64,000 nt of DNA from an uncultured Bacteroides sp. (GCA_900551445.1 URWA01000017.1:1-64000), one strand, 5' to 3'. Counted from the stretch's first letter, positions 19,241 to 28,602 are shown. The notes: a model not told the origin generated them from the sequence alone. Program-made: numbers and translations.

Positions 19241-19280
19241 AAAAAGGCGCTCTTCAGAAAACTAGGTTCCAAAGAGCGTC
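19241..19280 (-). terminator. terminator-like hairpin in the oadGAB leader
   Basis: The minus-strand arms GACGCTCTT and AAGAGCGCC (one mismatch, loop ~17 nt) are followed by five T. It could end nitroreductase transcription, or act as an attenuator, because the only visible promoter box for oadG (TACTTTTG, 19282-19289) lies upstream of it. Confidence 0.65.
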
Positions 19281-19289
19281 CCAAAAGTA
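19276..19289 (-). promoter_or_regulatory. candidate -7 element for oadGAB
   Basis: TACTTTTG lies on the minus strand at 19282-19289, with no convincing -33 box at the proper distance. No better candidate lies between the hairpin and the oadG start. Confidence 0.4.
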
Positions 19290-19364
19290 GAAATTTCAAG
19301 CAAATATTGTAGCTAAAACTCGTTAAATATTTGATAATTTGTTTACGAATCCATCATATTACTA

Positions 19365-19868
19365 TCAAAATAAAATCTCATCCAGCGATTTGCGCTTTTT
19401 AGTTGACATTTCCTGTTCGGCAGAATAGCCCACCGGAATCAACACGGCAGGCTCTATATGGGCAGGCAACTGAAGCACTTCCCGGCAAAGAGGTACGTCA
19501 AAATTGCATACCCAGCAGGTGCCCAGTCCCTGTTCCGTAGCTGCCAGGCAAAGATGTTCCACAGCAATGGCCACATCAATGTCGGCATGGTCTTTCCCGT
19601 CCGACTTCCGGTGCCATGACTCTTCGTGATTGACACACGCCACAATGAGGCAAGGCACATTGGAAATCCATTCTCTCGGATAAGCTTTTTTCAGCTGCGA
19701 CAACCGGGGCTCATCGGTCACCACCGCAAACTTCCACGGCTGAAAATTCACGGCCGAAGGAGCCATCCGCACACATTCCATCACATAATCCAGTTTTTCT
19801 TTCTCTACCGCACGAGGTGCATAACTCCGCACGGAATGACGTTGTTTTACCAGTTCCAAAAAATTCAT
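19365..19868 (-). CDS. nitroreductase-family protein
   Basis: This is a 167-residue flavoprotein of the nitroreductase superfamily, expected to bind FMN and reduce nitro groups, quinones or similar acceptors with NAD(P)H. The N-terminal RHSVRSYAPRAVEKEKLDYV motif (FMN phosphate-binding Arg/Ser), MAPSAVNFQPWKFAVV, and the C-terminal LGTCWVCNFD and PVLIPVGYSAE segments are typical. The length suits the short single-domain members. It follows the DUF2490 gene by 13 bp on the same strand and is probably co-transcribed. The physiological substrate is unknown. Confidence 0.9.
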   Translation of the reverse strand: MNFLELVKQRHSVRSYAPRAVEKEKLDYVMECVRMAPSAVNFQPWKFAVVTDEPRLSQLKKAYPREWISNVPCLIVACVNHEESWHRKSDGKDHADIDVAIAVEHLCLAATEQGLGTCWVCNFDVPLCREVLQLPAHIEPAVLIPVGYSAEQEMSTKKRKSLDEILF

Positions 19869-19881
19869 CTCTATAATTCCT

Positions 19882-20550
19882 TTATAATTTTATTTCCAGA
19901 TTGATTCCCATTACATTCAGGCACCGCTTCACATCGTACTGCCGGCAGTAATATACATCCAAGGCCGTTTTCCGTGACAGTCTCCAACGCACTCCCGGAC
20001 GATAGCGAACACGCGGCAGCGAAAAGAAAGCATCTCCACCTACCGGCTGAAACGACTCTACCGAGAAATAAGGATGCAGAATACATTCTTGGGGGGCATA
20101 TTCAGCCTGCAACCGCGAACGAAGCTGAGCTTCCTTTCCTCCTCCGATAAACGTATGCTGGAAAAGCTCCCTCCAGCCCAGTTTGAAGTCTCCCACAGGG
20201 CCGGACACCACAAAACCTGCCTGATAGCGATGGCCGATTTTCCATCCCGCCTTCCCGCGGTCACGGTACTGCAATTCGTAATAGCCTTTCAACTGCATCA
20301 GCGGAAGCACCCGACAGTTCACCCCCACATTCAGCCGTTCCCGTTCCATCTCTTTCAATCCCTGCTGGGTTCTTGCCTGAAAGGTGCCTCTGAATTTCCA
20401 ATACCGGTTCATCTGCCAGTCTACCCGTACGCCCGTCCATGCGGCAAACTCTCCATGTGCCACCGCGTATGTGCGTACCGGCAGCAACCCTCCGACGCAT
20501 GCCCAAGCGATTCCGATAATCAAGAATCCACGCAATTTCTGTCTCCTCAT
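19882..20550 (-). CDS. DUF2490-like outer-membrane beta-barrel protein
   Basis: This is a 222-residue exported protein. The start at ATG 20550 gives a signal peptide (about 1-29, with LIIGIAWACVGGLLPV). The rest is alternating beta-strand sequence with many aromatic and Arg residues (WTGVRVDWQMNRYWKFRGTF, LKGYYELQYRDRG) and ends in an amphipathic strand, which suggests a small outer-membrane barrel. The pattern resembles DUF2490 proteins. A GTG one codon upstream (20553) could also serve. Function unknown. It precedes the nitroreductase gene in one unit. Family assignment is from memory of the pattern. Confidence 0.65.
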   Translation of the reverse strand: MRRQKLRGFLIIGIAWACVGGLLPVRTYAVAHGEFAAWTGVRVDWQMNRYWKFRGTFQARTQQGLKEMERERLNVGVNCRVLPLMQLKGYYELQYRDRGKAGWKIGHRYQAGFVVSGPVGDFKLGWRELFQHTFIGGGKEAQLRSRLQAEYAPQECILHPYFSVESFQPVGGDAFFSLPRVRYRPGVRWRLSRKTALDVYYCRQYDVKRCLNVMGINLEIKL

Positions 20551-20579
20551 CACTCTCTGCAGAAAGATTTAATTCCATA

Positions 20580-20617
20580 TTCTCTGCAAGATATCAAGAA
20601 AATCTTGTATTTGCAAG
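20580..20617 (-). promoter_or_regulatory. promoter of DUF2490-nitroreductase unit
   Basis: The minus-strand -33 CTTG (20614-20617), a 20-bp spacer and a -7 TATCTTGC (20586-20593), close to the TAnnTTTG consensus. The leader would be about 30 nt. Confidence 0.45.
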
Positions 20618-20659
20618 TGCACCTCCGATAAACCGTCCTCCAAGCCCATCCGAAGATAT

Positions 20660-20726
20660 AAAAAAACTGCGGATACTGCAGAAGGACAGCCCTTGTAAGC
20701 TGTCAACTTCCACCCTATCCGCAGTT
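20660..20726 (-). terminator. intrinsic terminator of susCD operon 2
   Basis: On the minus strand AACTGCGGATA pairs with TATCCGCAGTT, with an inner stem (GACAGC with GCTGTC), followed by a run of seven T. It lies between susD and the DUF2490 gene. Confidence 0.85.
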
Positions 20727-20750
20727 CGTCAGCAAAATTCAAGTATCTTT

Positions 20751-22814
20751 CTATTCTACAGGCTGTGCTCCCGTACTAGCCTCAATCTTCCATCCTGGGT
20801 TCTGATAAATGACAGAAGAAGAGAAATTATCCGGGTCGACCGCCGTCTGACGGAATGCCGCCGCCCCGATAGGTTCAAGGTATTGAGCCTTGGAAAACAG
20901 GAAACCACCCTGCTTGGCAATGGAATTGTTGGCTGTCACCTTCTGATAAGGACAAATGTAAGCACTTAAATCCTGGGAAGACATGTTTCCCTTCGCCGCA
21001 TCCACAATGCATTTTTCCATCAAAGCCTTGTTGTCGTTGTAAATCGTACCCCAAAACTTGGCCCCCTCTACGACATAAGGATGGTCACACAACTGGTCCA
21101 TTGCTCTCCATCGCTTCAAGTCGTCCCATCTGAACGCTTCTGCACACAATTCATTACGACGTTCGCGACGGATATTATAAAGCGTCACATCGCTCAACAA
21201 TTTCCCATGAGAATAAGCCGCCCAGTCTCCTTTGGCTTCTTCCTCCATTTTGGTTGCAGCATCGGTCACCATATATTCAGCCGTAACGCCGGCACGTGTT
21301 CTCAAGGCTTTCCAATATTGCTTTGCCCGATTGTCCAACGATGTATGCTTCTCATAATAAGCCTCCATATAGTTAAGTAAAGCCTCCGCCCCACGGAACA
21401 CAATACCTCCGGACGTACCGTTTGCATGGTTCAGTGCCATCAGATAGGAATAATGTTTTCCCTTTTTCACAATATAACCGGTAGGAGCCATCGCTATGTT
21501 GGTACCAAAAATATAGTCAATCTTACAGGTATCCTCTTTCCCGGAAGAAGTATAATAGTTCACATCACCTTTTGCCAGAACCTTACCCGAAGCACTGACA
21601 TATCTGCCACCGTTCATCCCATATTTTTCTGCCACAAAATCATAAGGTTTCTTCGTGAAAATCACAATACGGGAATCCCTTCCCTGCAAAGTCGCATTCA
21701 CTCCCTGGTTTTCCCAATTCTTGTCATACCCAGAATTAGGAGCATAAATCGGCAAGCCGTTTTTCATCAGAAACGAATTGACCATTCCTCGGGTCCATCC
21801 CGTGCCGGCACCATTACGACACAATTCCATCTGGAGATTATTCACTATACCCAGACCGAGGTCGAACTTTTTCCACATCAGCACCTCTTCGTAACCTTCC
21901 ATATTCTCGTCACAAAACATCGTATAGTAAGGATTGATGGAATTTAAGTTGACATCCATACCTTCCGGTTTTTCTGTGTTTATGGCAAGTTTATCTACCA
22001 TCTTGTCACCGACCACCTGAGCTGCCGCAATGGCCTCATCCAAGAAATAACCAATCGATTTTGCCGCATCATACCCCTCACTGTCTTTTCCAGGCCATCC
22101 TTTACCTCCCGGCACGAAAGCCGTACCGGCATGATATTTTTCCCATGTAGCTTCATAAAGTGCCACACGGCTATGCAACAGATAAGCCACATTACGGCTA
22201 ATCCGGTTTTTCCCGCCCGGAGGCGTTTCCAGCAATCGCTTTTCGGCTTCCTTCAAATCGTTGATAATGAACTCGGCCACCTTATGGCGGGGACGTCTCA
22301 CACTGGCCTTCAGCAGGAGCTCCCTGTCGTCTGGCAACGCCTTATCGATGATGGGCAAGTCGCCGAACGTTTTCAGCATATCAAAATATTTGTATGCCCG
22401 CAATACATACATTTCTCCAATATAATGGCGGACATTGTCTGGCGACCCCACTATATCTCCCTCTTTCGGAAGCACATTGTCGAAGAAATAATTGCAGGCA
22501 CGTATTCCTTCCCATTTCCAGCCGCCCACATTGGCTGCCACTTGTTTCTGCCCCGGTATCCAGTAGGCCGGAATCCCAGTCCCTGCCTGATTGTCGGTAT
22601 GACTGTCCACTCCGAACAGATTACTTCCATACGCACTCGTCACTGTCTGGAAACCATAGCAGTTGATGGTATATGAGGCAAGGTCATCTTCGGAAGAAAA
22701 GAATACTTCCGGAGTCACTTTATCCAAAGGTTCTCTGTCGAGGAAATCATTGCAAGCTGTCAATCCTCCCAGAAGTAACACACTGATTGATAATATTCCT
22801 ATATGTTTTTTCAT
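20751..22814 (-). CDS. SusD/RagB-family outer-membrane lipoprotein (pair 2)
   Basis: This is the surface glycan-binding partner of the SusC-like protein at 22835-26056. The 687-residue protein is long for the family. It has a lipoprotein signal ending LTAC (Cys about 21), then NDFLDREPLDKVTPEVFFSSEDDL, the classical N-terminus of the RagB/SusD family, and the C-terminal NIRRERRNELCAEAFRWDDLKRW motif that most SusD proteins share. The gap to susC is 20 bp. The extra length suggests large loop insertions. No enzymes or regulator are adjacent, so the ligand cannot be named. Confidence 0.95.
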   Translation of the reverse strand: MKKHIGILSISVLLLGGLTACNDFLDREPLDKVTPEVFFSSEDDLASYTINCYGFQTVTSAYGSNLFGVDSHTDNQAGTGIPAYWIPGQKQVAANVGGWKWEGIRACNYFFDNVLPKEGDIVGSPDNVRHYIGEMYVLRAYKYFDMLKTFGDLPIIDKALPDDRELLLKASVRRPRHKVAEFIINDLKEAEKRLLETPPGGKNRISRNVAYLLHSRVALYEATWEKYHAGTAFVPGGKGWPGKDSEGYDAAKSIGYFLDEAIAAAQVVGDKMVDKLAINTEKPEGMDVNLNSINPYYTMFCDENMEGYEEVLMWKKFDLGLGIVNNLQMELCRNGAGTGWTRGMVNSFLMKNGLPIYAPNSGYDKNWENQGVNATLQGRDSRIVIFTKKPYDFVAEKYGMNGGRYVSASGKVLAKGDVNYYTSSGKEDTCKIDYIFGTNIAMAPTGYIVKKGKHYSYLMALNHANGTSGGIVFRGAEALLNYMEAYYEKHTSLDNRAKQYWKALRTRAGVTAEYMVTDAATKMEEEAKGDWAAYSHGKLLSDVTLYNIRRERRNELCAEAFRWDDLKRWRAMDQLCDHPYVVEGAKFWGTIYNDNKALMEKCIVDAAKGNMSSQDLSAYICPYQKVTANNSIAKQGGFLFSKAQYLEPIGAAAFRQTAVDPDNFSSSVIYQNPGWKIEASTGAQPVE

Positions 22815-22834
22815 ATCACTTATGCTTTATAAAA

Positions 22835-25800
22835 TTAGAAAGTTACACTTAAACCAAATGAAATAGTCTTGGAAAGAGGATAGGTACAGCCGTCCCAATC
22901 ACCCACACCGATTGTTTCGGGGTCGAAAGTCTTGCACAAACCCGTAAATGTCAACAAGTTTTCTGCCGACACAAAGAGGCGCAGGTTGTTCACATAGAAT
23001 TTCTTGGTCAATCCAGCCGGAAGCGTATAACCCAATGTCACGTTCTTCAAACGTACATACGACGCATCCTGCAGATAGCGGCTCTGGGCACGCCGGTTCT
23101 TGTCACTGTTCATCGGACGCGGATAATATCCGTCGACGTTCGCACCGAGCGGATTCTTCGTATCTTCCGGACGGAAGTAGTCCAAATGAGGCTTAAAGAA
23201 GTTAGTCTGCCAGTACCCCACAGAACCCCAGAACATCGTAGCGCCGGAGCCAGGCATATAGTCCCGCTTCAAGGTACCCTGGAAAAAGACTTTCAAATCA
23301 AAGCCTTTCCATGCCGCATCAAAGTTAAGTCCGAAATTATAGCGTGGAGTACTGTTTCCCAGCAACACTTTGTCTCCATGGTCATCCAATGTATTGGCTC
23401 CTTGGCTTACTCCATCCTTTCCGTCAAGGTTGGCATACATGATATCTCCTGCCCCCCAGTTGTCGCCCCATGACGGTTTGGCCGTTTTCAGATGATTGTC
23501 CATTTCTTCCTGTGTCTTGGCGATGCCCACAGTCTGATATCCCCAGATATCTCCCAGATGGGCTCCTTCGTAGTACCGCTGTTCAAGGTCTTTCGACGGA
23601 TTAGGATACTTGTCAATCACTACCTGATTATCCGAAAGGGCCAGCGTAATTCCATAACGGAAGTCCTTGATCTGGTCTCTCCAGCTCACCTGAAGTTCCC
23701 ATCCCTTGGATGTCATGTCCAGGTTGTTCACATCCGGCACCGCAATACCCAGCACTCCCGGAAGTTCCATACCCGGTCCGACCATATCTTTCGATTTTCT
23801 CTGGAAATAATCAAAATTCAAGTTCAAACGATTTTCGAACAAGCCTAAGTCGAATCCTAAATCGAGCGTCTGCGTCTTCTCCCAACCCAGCAAAGCGGAA
23901 ACCAGCTTGCCCTCAGAGGAAGTGTTCGGTTTTTGCCCATTGACAACCCATCCGCCGCTACTTGGGCGATAATTAATAATCCGGTAGAAAGGATACCAGT
24001 TGTCTGTATTCTGGTTACCCAGTTCTCCCCATGAGCCACGAATCTTCAAGGTATTCACAATCTGTGAATAAGGTTCGAAGAAAGCCTCACGCGCCACATT
24101 CCATCCCGCAGAGAAAGACGGGAACACATTCCATCGCTTGTTTCTCAGGAAACGGGAAGTACCATCGTAACGGACATTGGCCTCCAGCAGATAACGTTCC
24201 TTATAATCATAGTTCACACGACCGAAAAATCCCACAGTAGCCCATTCGGCATACCCGCCGCTTACCTGGGCATTCGTCGTGGTAGTATTCAACGTGGGGA
24301 GTCCGGCAATAATGCCATCTTGCCGGGCATTCATGTCGCGCCGCTTAAACAGTTCGCTCTGGAAACCGGCCATGAATTTCATGTGATGTCCGCGTTTGGT
24401 CTCCAAGCTATATTCCGTAAAAATGTTCGGATTAAAGAAATTACTCTTAAAGGCGTATTCCGACACACTGCTCGTCCTATTGGCGATTACGAACGGATTT
24501 TTATTTGAATCATAACCATACACGGTCTGAAAATCCGTATGCGCAAAGTAATTGTTGATCCGATAGTTCAGCTCCACCGTGGTTTTCCAGTTCTTTATCG
24601 GCTCAATAAGAAACTGAAGCTGCTGGGCAATGACATCCGACTGTGTCTTGTAACGTCCGCCCTGAGTCAACTGATACACCTTGGACTCCTGCGTATAATA
24701 TCCGTTCGGGTCCTTCAACGGAATCACCGGCCAATACCGGCATACATCAAAATAAAATACATTCGAACGGTTGTTACCTGCACTGGCAAACGAAGGAGCA
24801 TCATAGTCCGAGCGGTTGAAACGAATACTGTAACCCACTTTCAACCATTTGGCCAGTTCCGCATTGATTTTTCCAGTAAAAGAATAACGCTGTTTGCCGT
24901 CATCCCCATATTTCAGCAATCCACCCTCATTCAGGTAATTCGCCGACAAATAATACTGCATGACTTCCGTACCCCCGTTCACGCTCAGGGCATGTTCATG
25001 CGTAAAGCTGTTTCCAAACAATTCATGCAACCAGTCCGTATTGGCCGCGGGCATCATGTCCTTTCGTTCCGGGTCATCGAATGCATTCCATCGCCCGGAA
25101 TTTTCAGCCCACATGAAAGGAGCCGACTCGTCTTTCTGATGAGCCAGAATCTGCTGCAATTTGTTCTCACTGTACATCGGAGCCTCTCCGTTGTTTGCCA
25201 TCTGGTCGTTTACAGCCAAGGCAAAACTATAAGAATCGGCCATGTGAGGCATGTTAAGCGGCGACTTGAAACGGAAATTGTTGTTGTAATTCACACTCGG
25301 TTTGCCCGATTTGCCTTTCTTGGTCGTGATGAGCACGACTCCCCCCGGAGCACGCGAACCATAAATCGACGAGGCAGCCGCATCTTTCAACACGGAGATA
25401 TTCTCGATATCCTGCGGATTGATGGCATTGATATCGCCTTCCATCCCGTCAATCAGCACAAGAGGAGTCACGGAAGACCCTTTACCGATAGTACCCGTAC
25501 CACGAATGTTGAACACCTTGTTTCCTTTCAAGGAACCTCCATCGGAACTGGTAGAGATATTCATGCCAGGCACTACTCCTTGAAGCGCCTCTACCGTAGA
25601 ACTCACCGGACGCGAAGTAATTTCTTTCGCATTCACTGAAGAAACGGCACCCGTGACATTCACCTTTTTCTGCGTACCAAAAGCAACGACCACCACCTCT
25701 TCCAGAGCCTGTGTGTCATCTCTCAACACAATGTTGAGCGGCTGGCCAGACCAAACAATTTCTTGTGTGACATAACCCACGAAAGAAACTTCAATGACAG

Positions 25801-26056
25801 CCCCTTTTTTCACACCGGCAATCTCGAATTCGCCATCCAGTCCGGTGATACTTCCCACCGTACTGCCTTTTACTACTACAGATGCACCTATCACGACCTC
25901 ACCCGTGGCATCTTTCACTACACCCTTACAAGGATTCATTTGTTGAACTACATCTGTTCCTGCCATACCCGCATAGGAAGATGAAGCAACTGCTGTTCCG
26001 GTCGCCAACAACCCTAGGGACCACAGCATACCTACTGTTTTGATTTTTTTAATCAT
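22835..26056 (-). CDS. SusC/RagA-family TonB-dependent transporter (pair 2)
   Basis: This is the outer-membrane importer of the second pair, 1073 residues. It has an N-terminal signal (about 1-25), then the carboxypeptidase-regulatory-like domain (about 43-115; GVVKDATGEVVIGASVVVKG and GLDGEFEIAGV), a TonB-box-like EEVVVVAFG (about 136-144), the plug with ENISVLKDAAASSIYGSRAPGG, and the 22-stranded barrel ending in SVTF. It leads the two-gene operon. The long leader (~140 nt) contains two small inverted repeats. The start codon has an A-rich leader and no strong Shine-Dalgarno. Confidence 0.96.
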   Translation of the reverse strand: MIKKIKTVGMLWSLGLLATGTAVASSSYAGMAGTDVVQQMNPCKGVVKDATGEVVIGASVVVKGSTVGSITGLDGEFEIAGVKKGAVIEVSFVGYVTQEIVWSGQPLNIVLRDDTQALEEVVVVAFGTQKKVNVTGAVSSVNAKEITSRPVSSTVEALQGVVPGMNISTSSDGGSLKGNKVFNIRGTGTIGKGSSVTPLVLIDGMEGDINAINPQDIENISVLKDAAASSIYGSRAPGGVVLITTKKGKSGKPSVNYNNNFRFKSPLNMPHMADSYSFALAVNDQMANNGEAPMYSENKLQQILAHQKDESAPFMWAENSGRWNAFDDPERKDMMPAANTDWLHELFGNSFTHEHALSVNGGTEVMQYYLSANYLNEGGLLKYGDDGKQRYSFTGKINAELAKWLKVGYSIRFNRSDYDAPSFASAGNNRSNVFYFDVCRYWPVIPLKDPNGYYTQESKVYQLTQGGRYKTQSDVIAQQLQFLIEPIKNWKTTVELNYRINNYFAHTDFQTVYGYDSNKNPFVIANRTSSVSEYAFKSNFFNPNIFTEYSLETKRGHHMKFMAGFQSELFKRRDMNARQDGIIAGLPTLNTTTTNAQVSGGYAEWATVGFFGRVNYDYKERYLLEANVRYDGTSRFLRNKRWNVFPSFSAGWNVAREAFFEPYSQIVNTLKIRGSWGELGNQNTDNWYPFYRIINYRPSSGGWVVNGQKPNTSSEGKLVSALLGWEKTQTLDLGFDLGLFENRLNLNFDYFQRKSKDMVGPGMELPGVLGIAVPDVNNLDMTSKGWELQVSWRDQIKDFRYGITLALSDNQVVIDKYPNPSKDLEQRYYEGAHLGDIWGYQTVGIAKTQEEMDNHLKTAKPSWGDNWGAGDIMYANLDGKDGVSQGANTLDDHGDKVLLGNSTPRYNFGLNFDAAWKGFDLKVFFQGTLKRDYMPGSGATMFWGSVGYWQTNFFKPHLDYFRPEDTKNPLGANVDGYYPRPMNSDKNRRAQSRYLQDASYVRLKNVTLGYTLPAGLTKKFYVNNLRLFVSAENLLTFTGLCKTFDPETIGVGDWDGCTYPLSKTISFGLSVTF

Positions 26057-26074
26057 AATATTTTTTTTAAGGTT

Positions 26075-26197
26075 ACGACATTCTCCCCAAGACGAACGGG
26101 GAAGAATTCCTGCAAAAAATAAATTAAATGAATAATAGTTAGTTTATTCTAGTTTTCAATTGTCTAGCCTATGTCAAAATGAAATCCTCACGATTTC
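26075..26197 (-). promoter_or_regulatory. structured leader of susCD operon 2
   Basis: On the minus strand the leader holds GAAATC-GTGAG-GATTTC (26181-26197), at the predicted 5' end, and a CCCC...GGGG hairpin (about 26075-26100), close to the start codon. Neither matches a riboswitch that I recognise. Confidence 0.35.
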
Positions 26198-26234
26198 GTA
26201 TTTGCAAAAATATACATAAATCTTCCACCGCAAA
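26198..26234 (-). promoter_or_regulatory. promoter of susCD operon 2
   Basis: The minus-strand -7 box TATTTTTG is at 26205-26212 and the -33 TTTG at 26231-26234, an 18-bp spacer. The start is expected near 26198. Confidence 0.6.
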
Positions 26235-26510
26235 ACACCTTCTACCTTTTCACCCTAAAACGTACATCTTCCCAGAATATGGAGAACAAATCAAAACAAT
26301 AATAATCAACGCATTAGCATCATATAAAAGATTGGAAGATGTACATCTTCATGCATAATTCCAATCATAAACAGACCATAAGTTCTACGCTTTCTCTTTC
26401 CAGCAATCTATAAATCATACCTGAAAAGCCCTTCCCTAAAAACAAAGTTTTCAGCAAAAGACTATCCATGAAAACCTCAAGAAGACATTTCCCGAATTCC
26501 TTTCCATCTT

Positions 26511-26603
26511 TTAGGTTTCCCCATCCAGAACCGTATGTTTCCCTTCCGCGAAACGTACGGCTCCGCTCCGGAAAACGTATGTTTTCCGATAGGGAAACAT
26601 AGA
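26511..26603. repeat. 4 x 22 bp palindromic array, copy B
   Basis: Four units of exactly 22 bp (26516-26537, 26538-26559, 26560-26581, 26582-26603) follow the TTTCC-core-GGAAAC-rTAyG pattern of copies A and C. The outer inverted pair is TTAGGTTTCCC and GGGAAACATAG. After the last unit AAAACGAC follows, as AAAAACGAC does in copy C. It lies between susC and the terminator of the AAE transporter. The surrounding gene-free DNA (26235-26643) shows nothing else. Confidence 0.85.
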
Positions 26604-26643
26604 AAACGACACGTGGAATGACTCTTTATGTACTGGAGTTTAC

Positions 26644-26679
26644 AAAAAAACGTCCTGAACCTTTTTCAGATTCAGGACG
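26644..26679 (-). terminator. intrinsic terminator of the AAE transporter gene
   Basis: On the minus strand CGTCCTGAA pairs perfectly with TTCAGGACG over an 11-nt loop, followed by seven T. Confidence 0.92.
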
Positions 26680-26705
26680 CTCCTTTTATTTCACACGCAC
26701 GAAAC

Positions 26706-28385
26706 TTATCCCGCCATCAGCAAGACAAGCAACTGTGCGGTCAGAATACGCAAGAACATGCTCAACGGATATACCGTAGAATAGCCTACAGCCGGTGCAT
26801 CGTTACCTGCTATCTGGTTGGCGTATGCCAAGGCAGGAGGGTCGGTGTTGCTACCGGCAATCAGACCCATCAAGGTGAAGTAATTCACCCGATGATGCCA
26901 GCGGGCTACAATACCTGTAATAATCAACGGAATGAATGTAATCAGGAAACCGATTCCGACGTAAAGCACGCCATCGCCTTCCACTACCATCTGCACGAAG
27001 TTCTCACCGGCCTTAATTCCTACACTGGCCAGGAAGAGTACCAATCCCACTTCACGCAGCATCAGGTTGGCACTCATCGTGGTATAGGTGACCAGTTTCA
27101 CCTTGTGACCGAAACGGCCAATCAGGATGGAAATAATCAGCGGACCACCGGCCAAACCCAGTTTTACCGGAGTCGGCATGCCCGGAATGGCAATCGGCAG
27201 ACTACCGAACAGGATACCGCAGAGGATACCCACAAAGATGGTCACGATGTTCGGATGATCCAGACGGCGCAACTGGTTACCCAGCAAGTTGGCCACCCGC
27301 TCGATGGCATCCTGCGGACCGACCACCATCACACGGTCGCCCACCTGCAGACGCAGCTGACGGGCCGCAAACAAGTCCATACCCGAACGGTTGACACGCG
27401 TCACGTTCACTCCATACATGCTACTAAAGTGAAGTTCTCCCAAAGTCTTTCCGTTGATGTTCGGCTGTGTCACCAAAATACGACGGGAAACCATCGGCTT
27501 GTCCTGCTGGCTTGCCGCTTCCCAGTCCTGCTCAATCTTCGGACCGATGAAAGCCATAATCGCCTCGGAATCATCTTCGGCACACACCACGAACATACGG
27601 TCGCCCAAACGAAGCACCGTATTGGCATTCGGCGTAATCATGTGTCCATCCTGTATGATACGTGTACACACAAAGTCGCGCGCCAGGAAGTTCTGTACCT
27701 GCGACAACGTCTTGCCGCTCAAAGCCTCATTCTGCACCTTCAAGGAGATGGTGTAAGGTTTCATGTGAGGATTTGCCTCTTCTTCTTTCTGGATTTCATC
27801 GCTGTCCTGCTTCACGTCTACCCGGCAGATATAACGGATAAGAATCATGGAAAGAATGATACCCATCACGCCCAACGGATAAGCGCAGGCATATCCCATG
27901 GCAATTTCAGGACCTTGATAATGCAGCTGCTGCAATGCCTCGTTGGCCGCACCAAGTCCCGGTGTATTGGTCACCGCTCCACAAAGAATACCCACCATCA
28001 TCGGGATGTCTACCCTTCCCTGCAAGGCAAAATACAGAATCAGTGCCACTGCAATATTCAGGAACACAATTCCCACCGCCAGCAGGTTGAGCGTGATACC
28101 TCCTCGCTTGAACGAAGAAAAGAAGGAAGGACCGACCTGAAGTCCGATACAGAAGACAAAGAGAATCAGTCCGAAGTCTTGTACGAAAGAAAGAATAGCC
28201 GGATTTCCGGTAAACCCGAAGTGTCCTGCCAAGATTCCGACAAACAAGACGAATGTAACTCCCAGCGAAATGCCGAAGAATTTAATTTTTCCCAACAATA
28301 CCCCCGCCGCAATCACAAAAGCATAGAGTGCTACGATATGCGCTATAGAGTTGGGATTCGTCAATAAATCTTGTAGCCAATTCAT
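26706..28385 (-). CDS. AAE-family (aspartate:alanine exchanger / YidE-like) transporter
   Basis: This is a 559-residue membrane transporter with two halves of five or so membrane segments each (about 10-170 and 385-559) around two cytoplasmic TrkA-C/RCK-C domains (about 195-290 and 295-370; DRMFVVCAEDDSEAIMAF, DRVMVVGPQDAIERV). GAVTNTPGLGAANEAL in the first half and GLIAGSNTDPPALAYAN in the second are the repeated signature motifs of this exchanger family. Members swap aspartate and alanine or export dicarboxylates such as succinate. It is transcribed away from mutAB from a shared 290-bp region, which makes dicarboxylate exchange attractive, but the substrate is inferred. Confidence 0.85.
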   Translation of the reverse strand: MNWLQDLLTNPNSIAHIVALYAFVIAAGVLLGKIKFFGISLGVTFVLFVGILAGHFGFTGNPAILSFVQDFGLILFVFCIGLQVGPSFFSSFKRGGITLNLLAVGIVFLNIAVALILYFALQGRVDIPMMVGILCGAVTNTPGLGAANEALQQLHYQGPEIAMGYACAYPLGVMGIILSMILIRYICRVDVKQDSDEIQKEEEANPHMKPYTISLKVQNEALSGKTLSQVQNFLARDFVCTRIIQDGHMITPNANTVLRLGDRMFVVCAEDDSEAIMAFIGPKIEQDWEAASQQDKPMVSRRILVTQPNINGKTLGELHFSSMYGVNVTRVNRSGMDLFAARQLRLQVGDRVMVVGPQDAIERVANLLGNQLRRLDHPNIVTIFVGILCGILFGSLPIAIPGMPTPVKLGLAGGPLIISILIGRFGHKVKLVTYTTMSANLMLREVGLVLFLASVGIKAGENFVQMVVEGDGVLYVGIGFLITFIPLIITGIVARWHHRVNYFTLMGLIAGSNTDPPALAYANQIAGNDAPAVGYSTVYPLSMFLRILTAQLLVLLMAG

Positions 28386-28405
28386 AGATATTAAATTATT
28401 TTATT

Positions 28406-28444
28406 CGGAAGGCAAATGTAACCAATTAAAAACAACAGGACAAA
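28406..28444 (-). promoter_or_regulatory. promoter of the AAE transporter gene
   Basis: The minus-strand -33 TTTG (28441-28444), a 20-bp spacer and -7 TACATTTG (28413-28420) match the consensus fully. The leader would be about 20 nt. Confidence 0.75.
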
Positions 28445-28602
28445 CTTTTCTTTCTTTTTTCACCACAGCATTCCCTGATGAGTATATTGCATACACTTTT
28501 TTCTCCATACAAATAGCAATCCGCACATTTGCCGGTTGCAGTTTTTTAGCCTTTCCGAGCAGGAAAAAAGAACGAATGTAGAATAAAGAATCGGAAAATT
28601 TG

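Noticed and set aside
26628..28367. 579-codon plus-strand frame opposite the AAE transporter gene
   Set aside because: It is rich in His, Gln, Arg and Thr, as expected from the complement of a membrane-protein gene, and has no recognisable domain. The minus-strand gene is clearly real.
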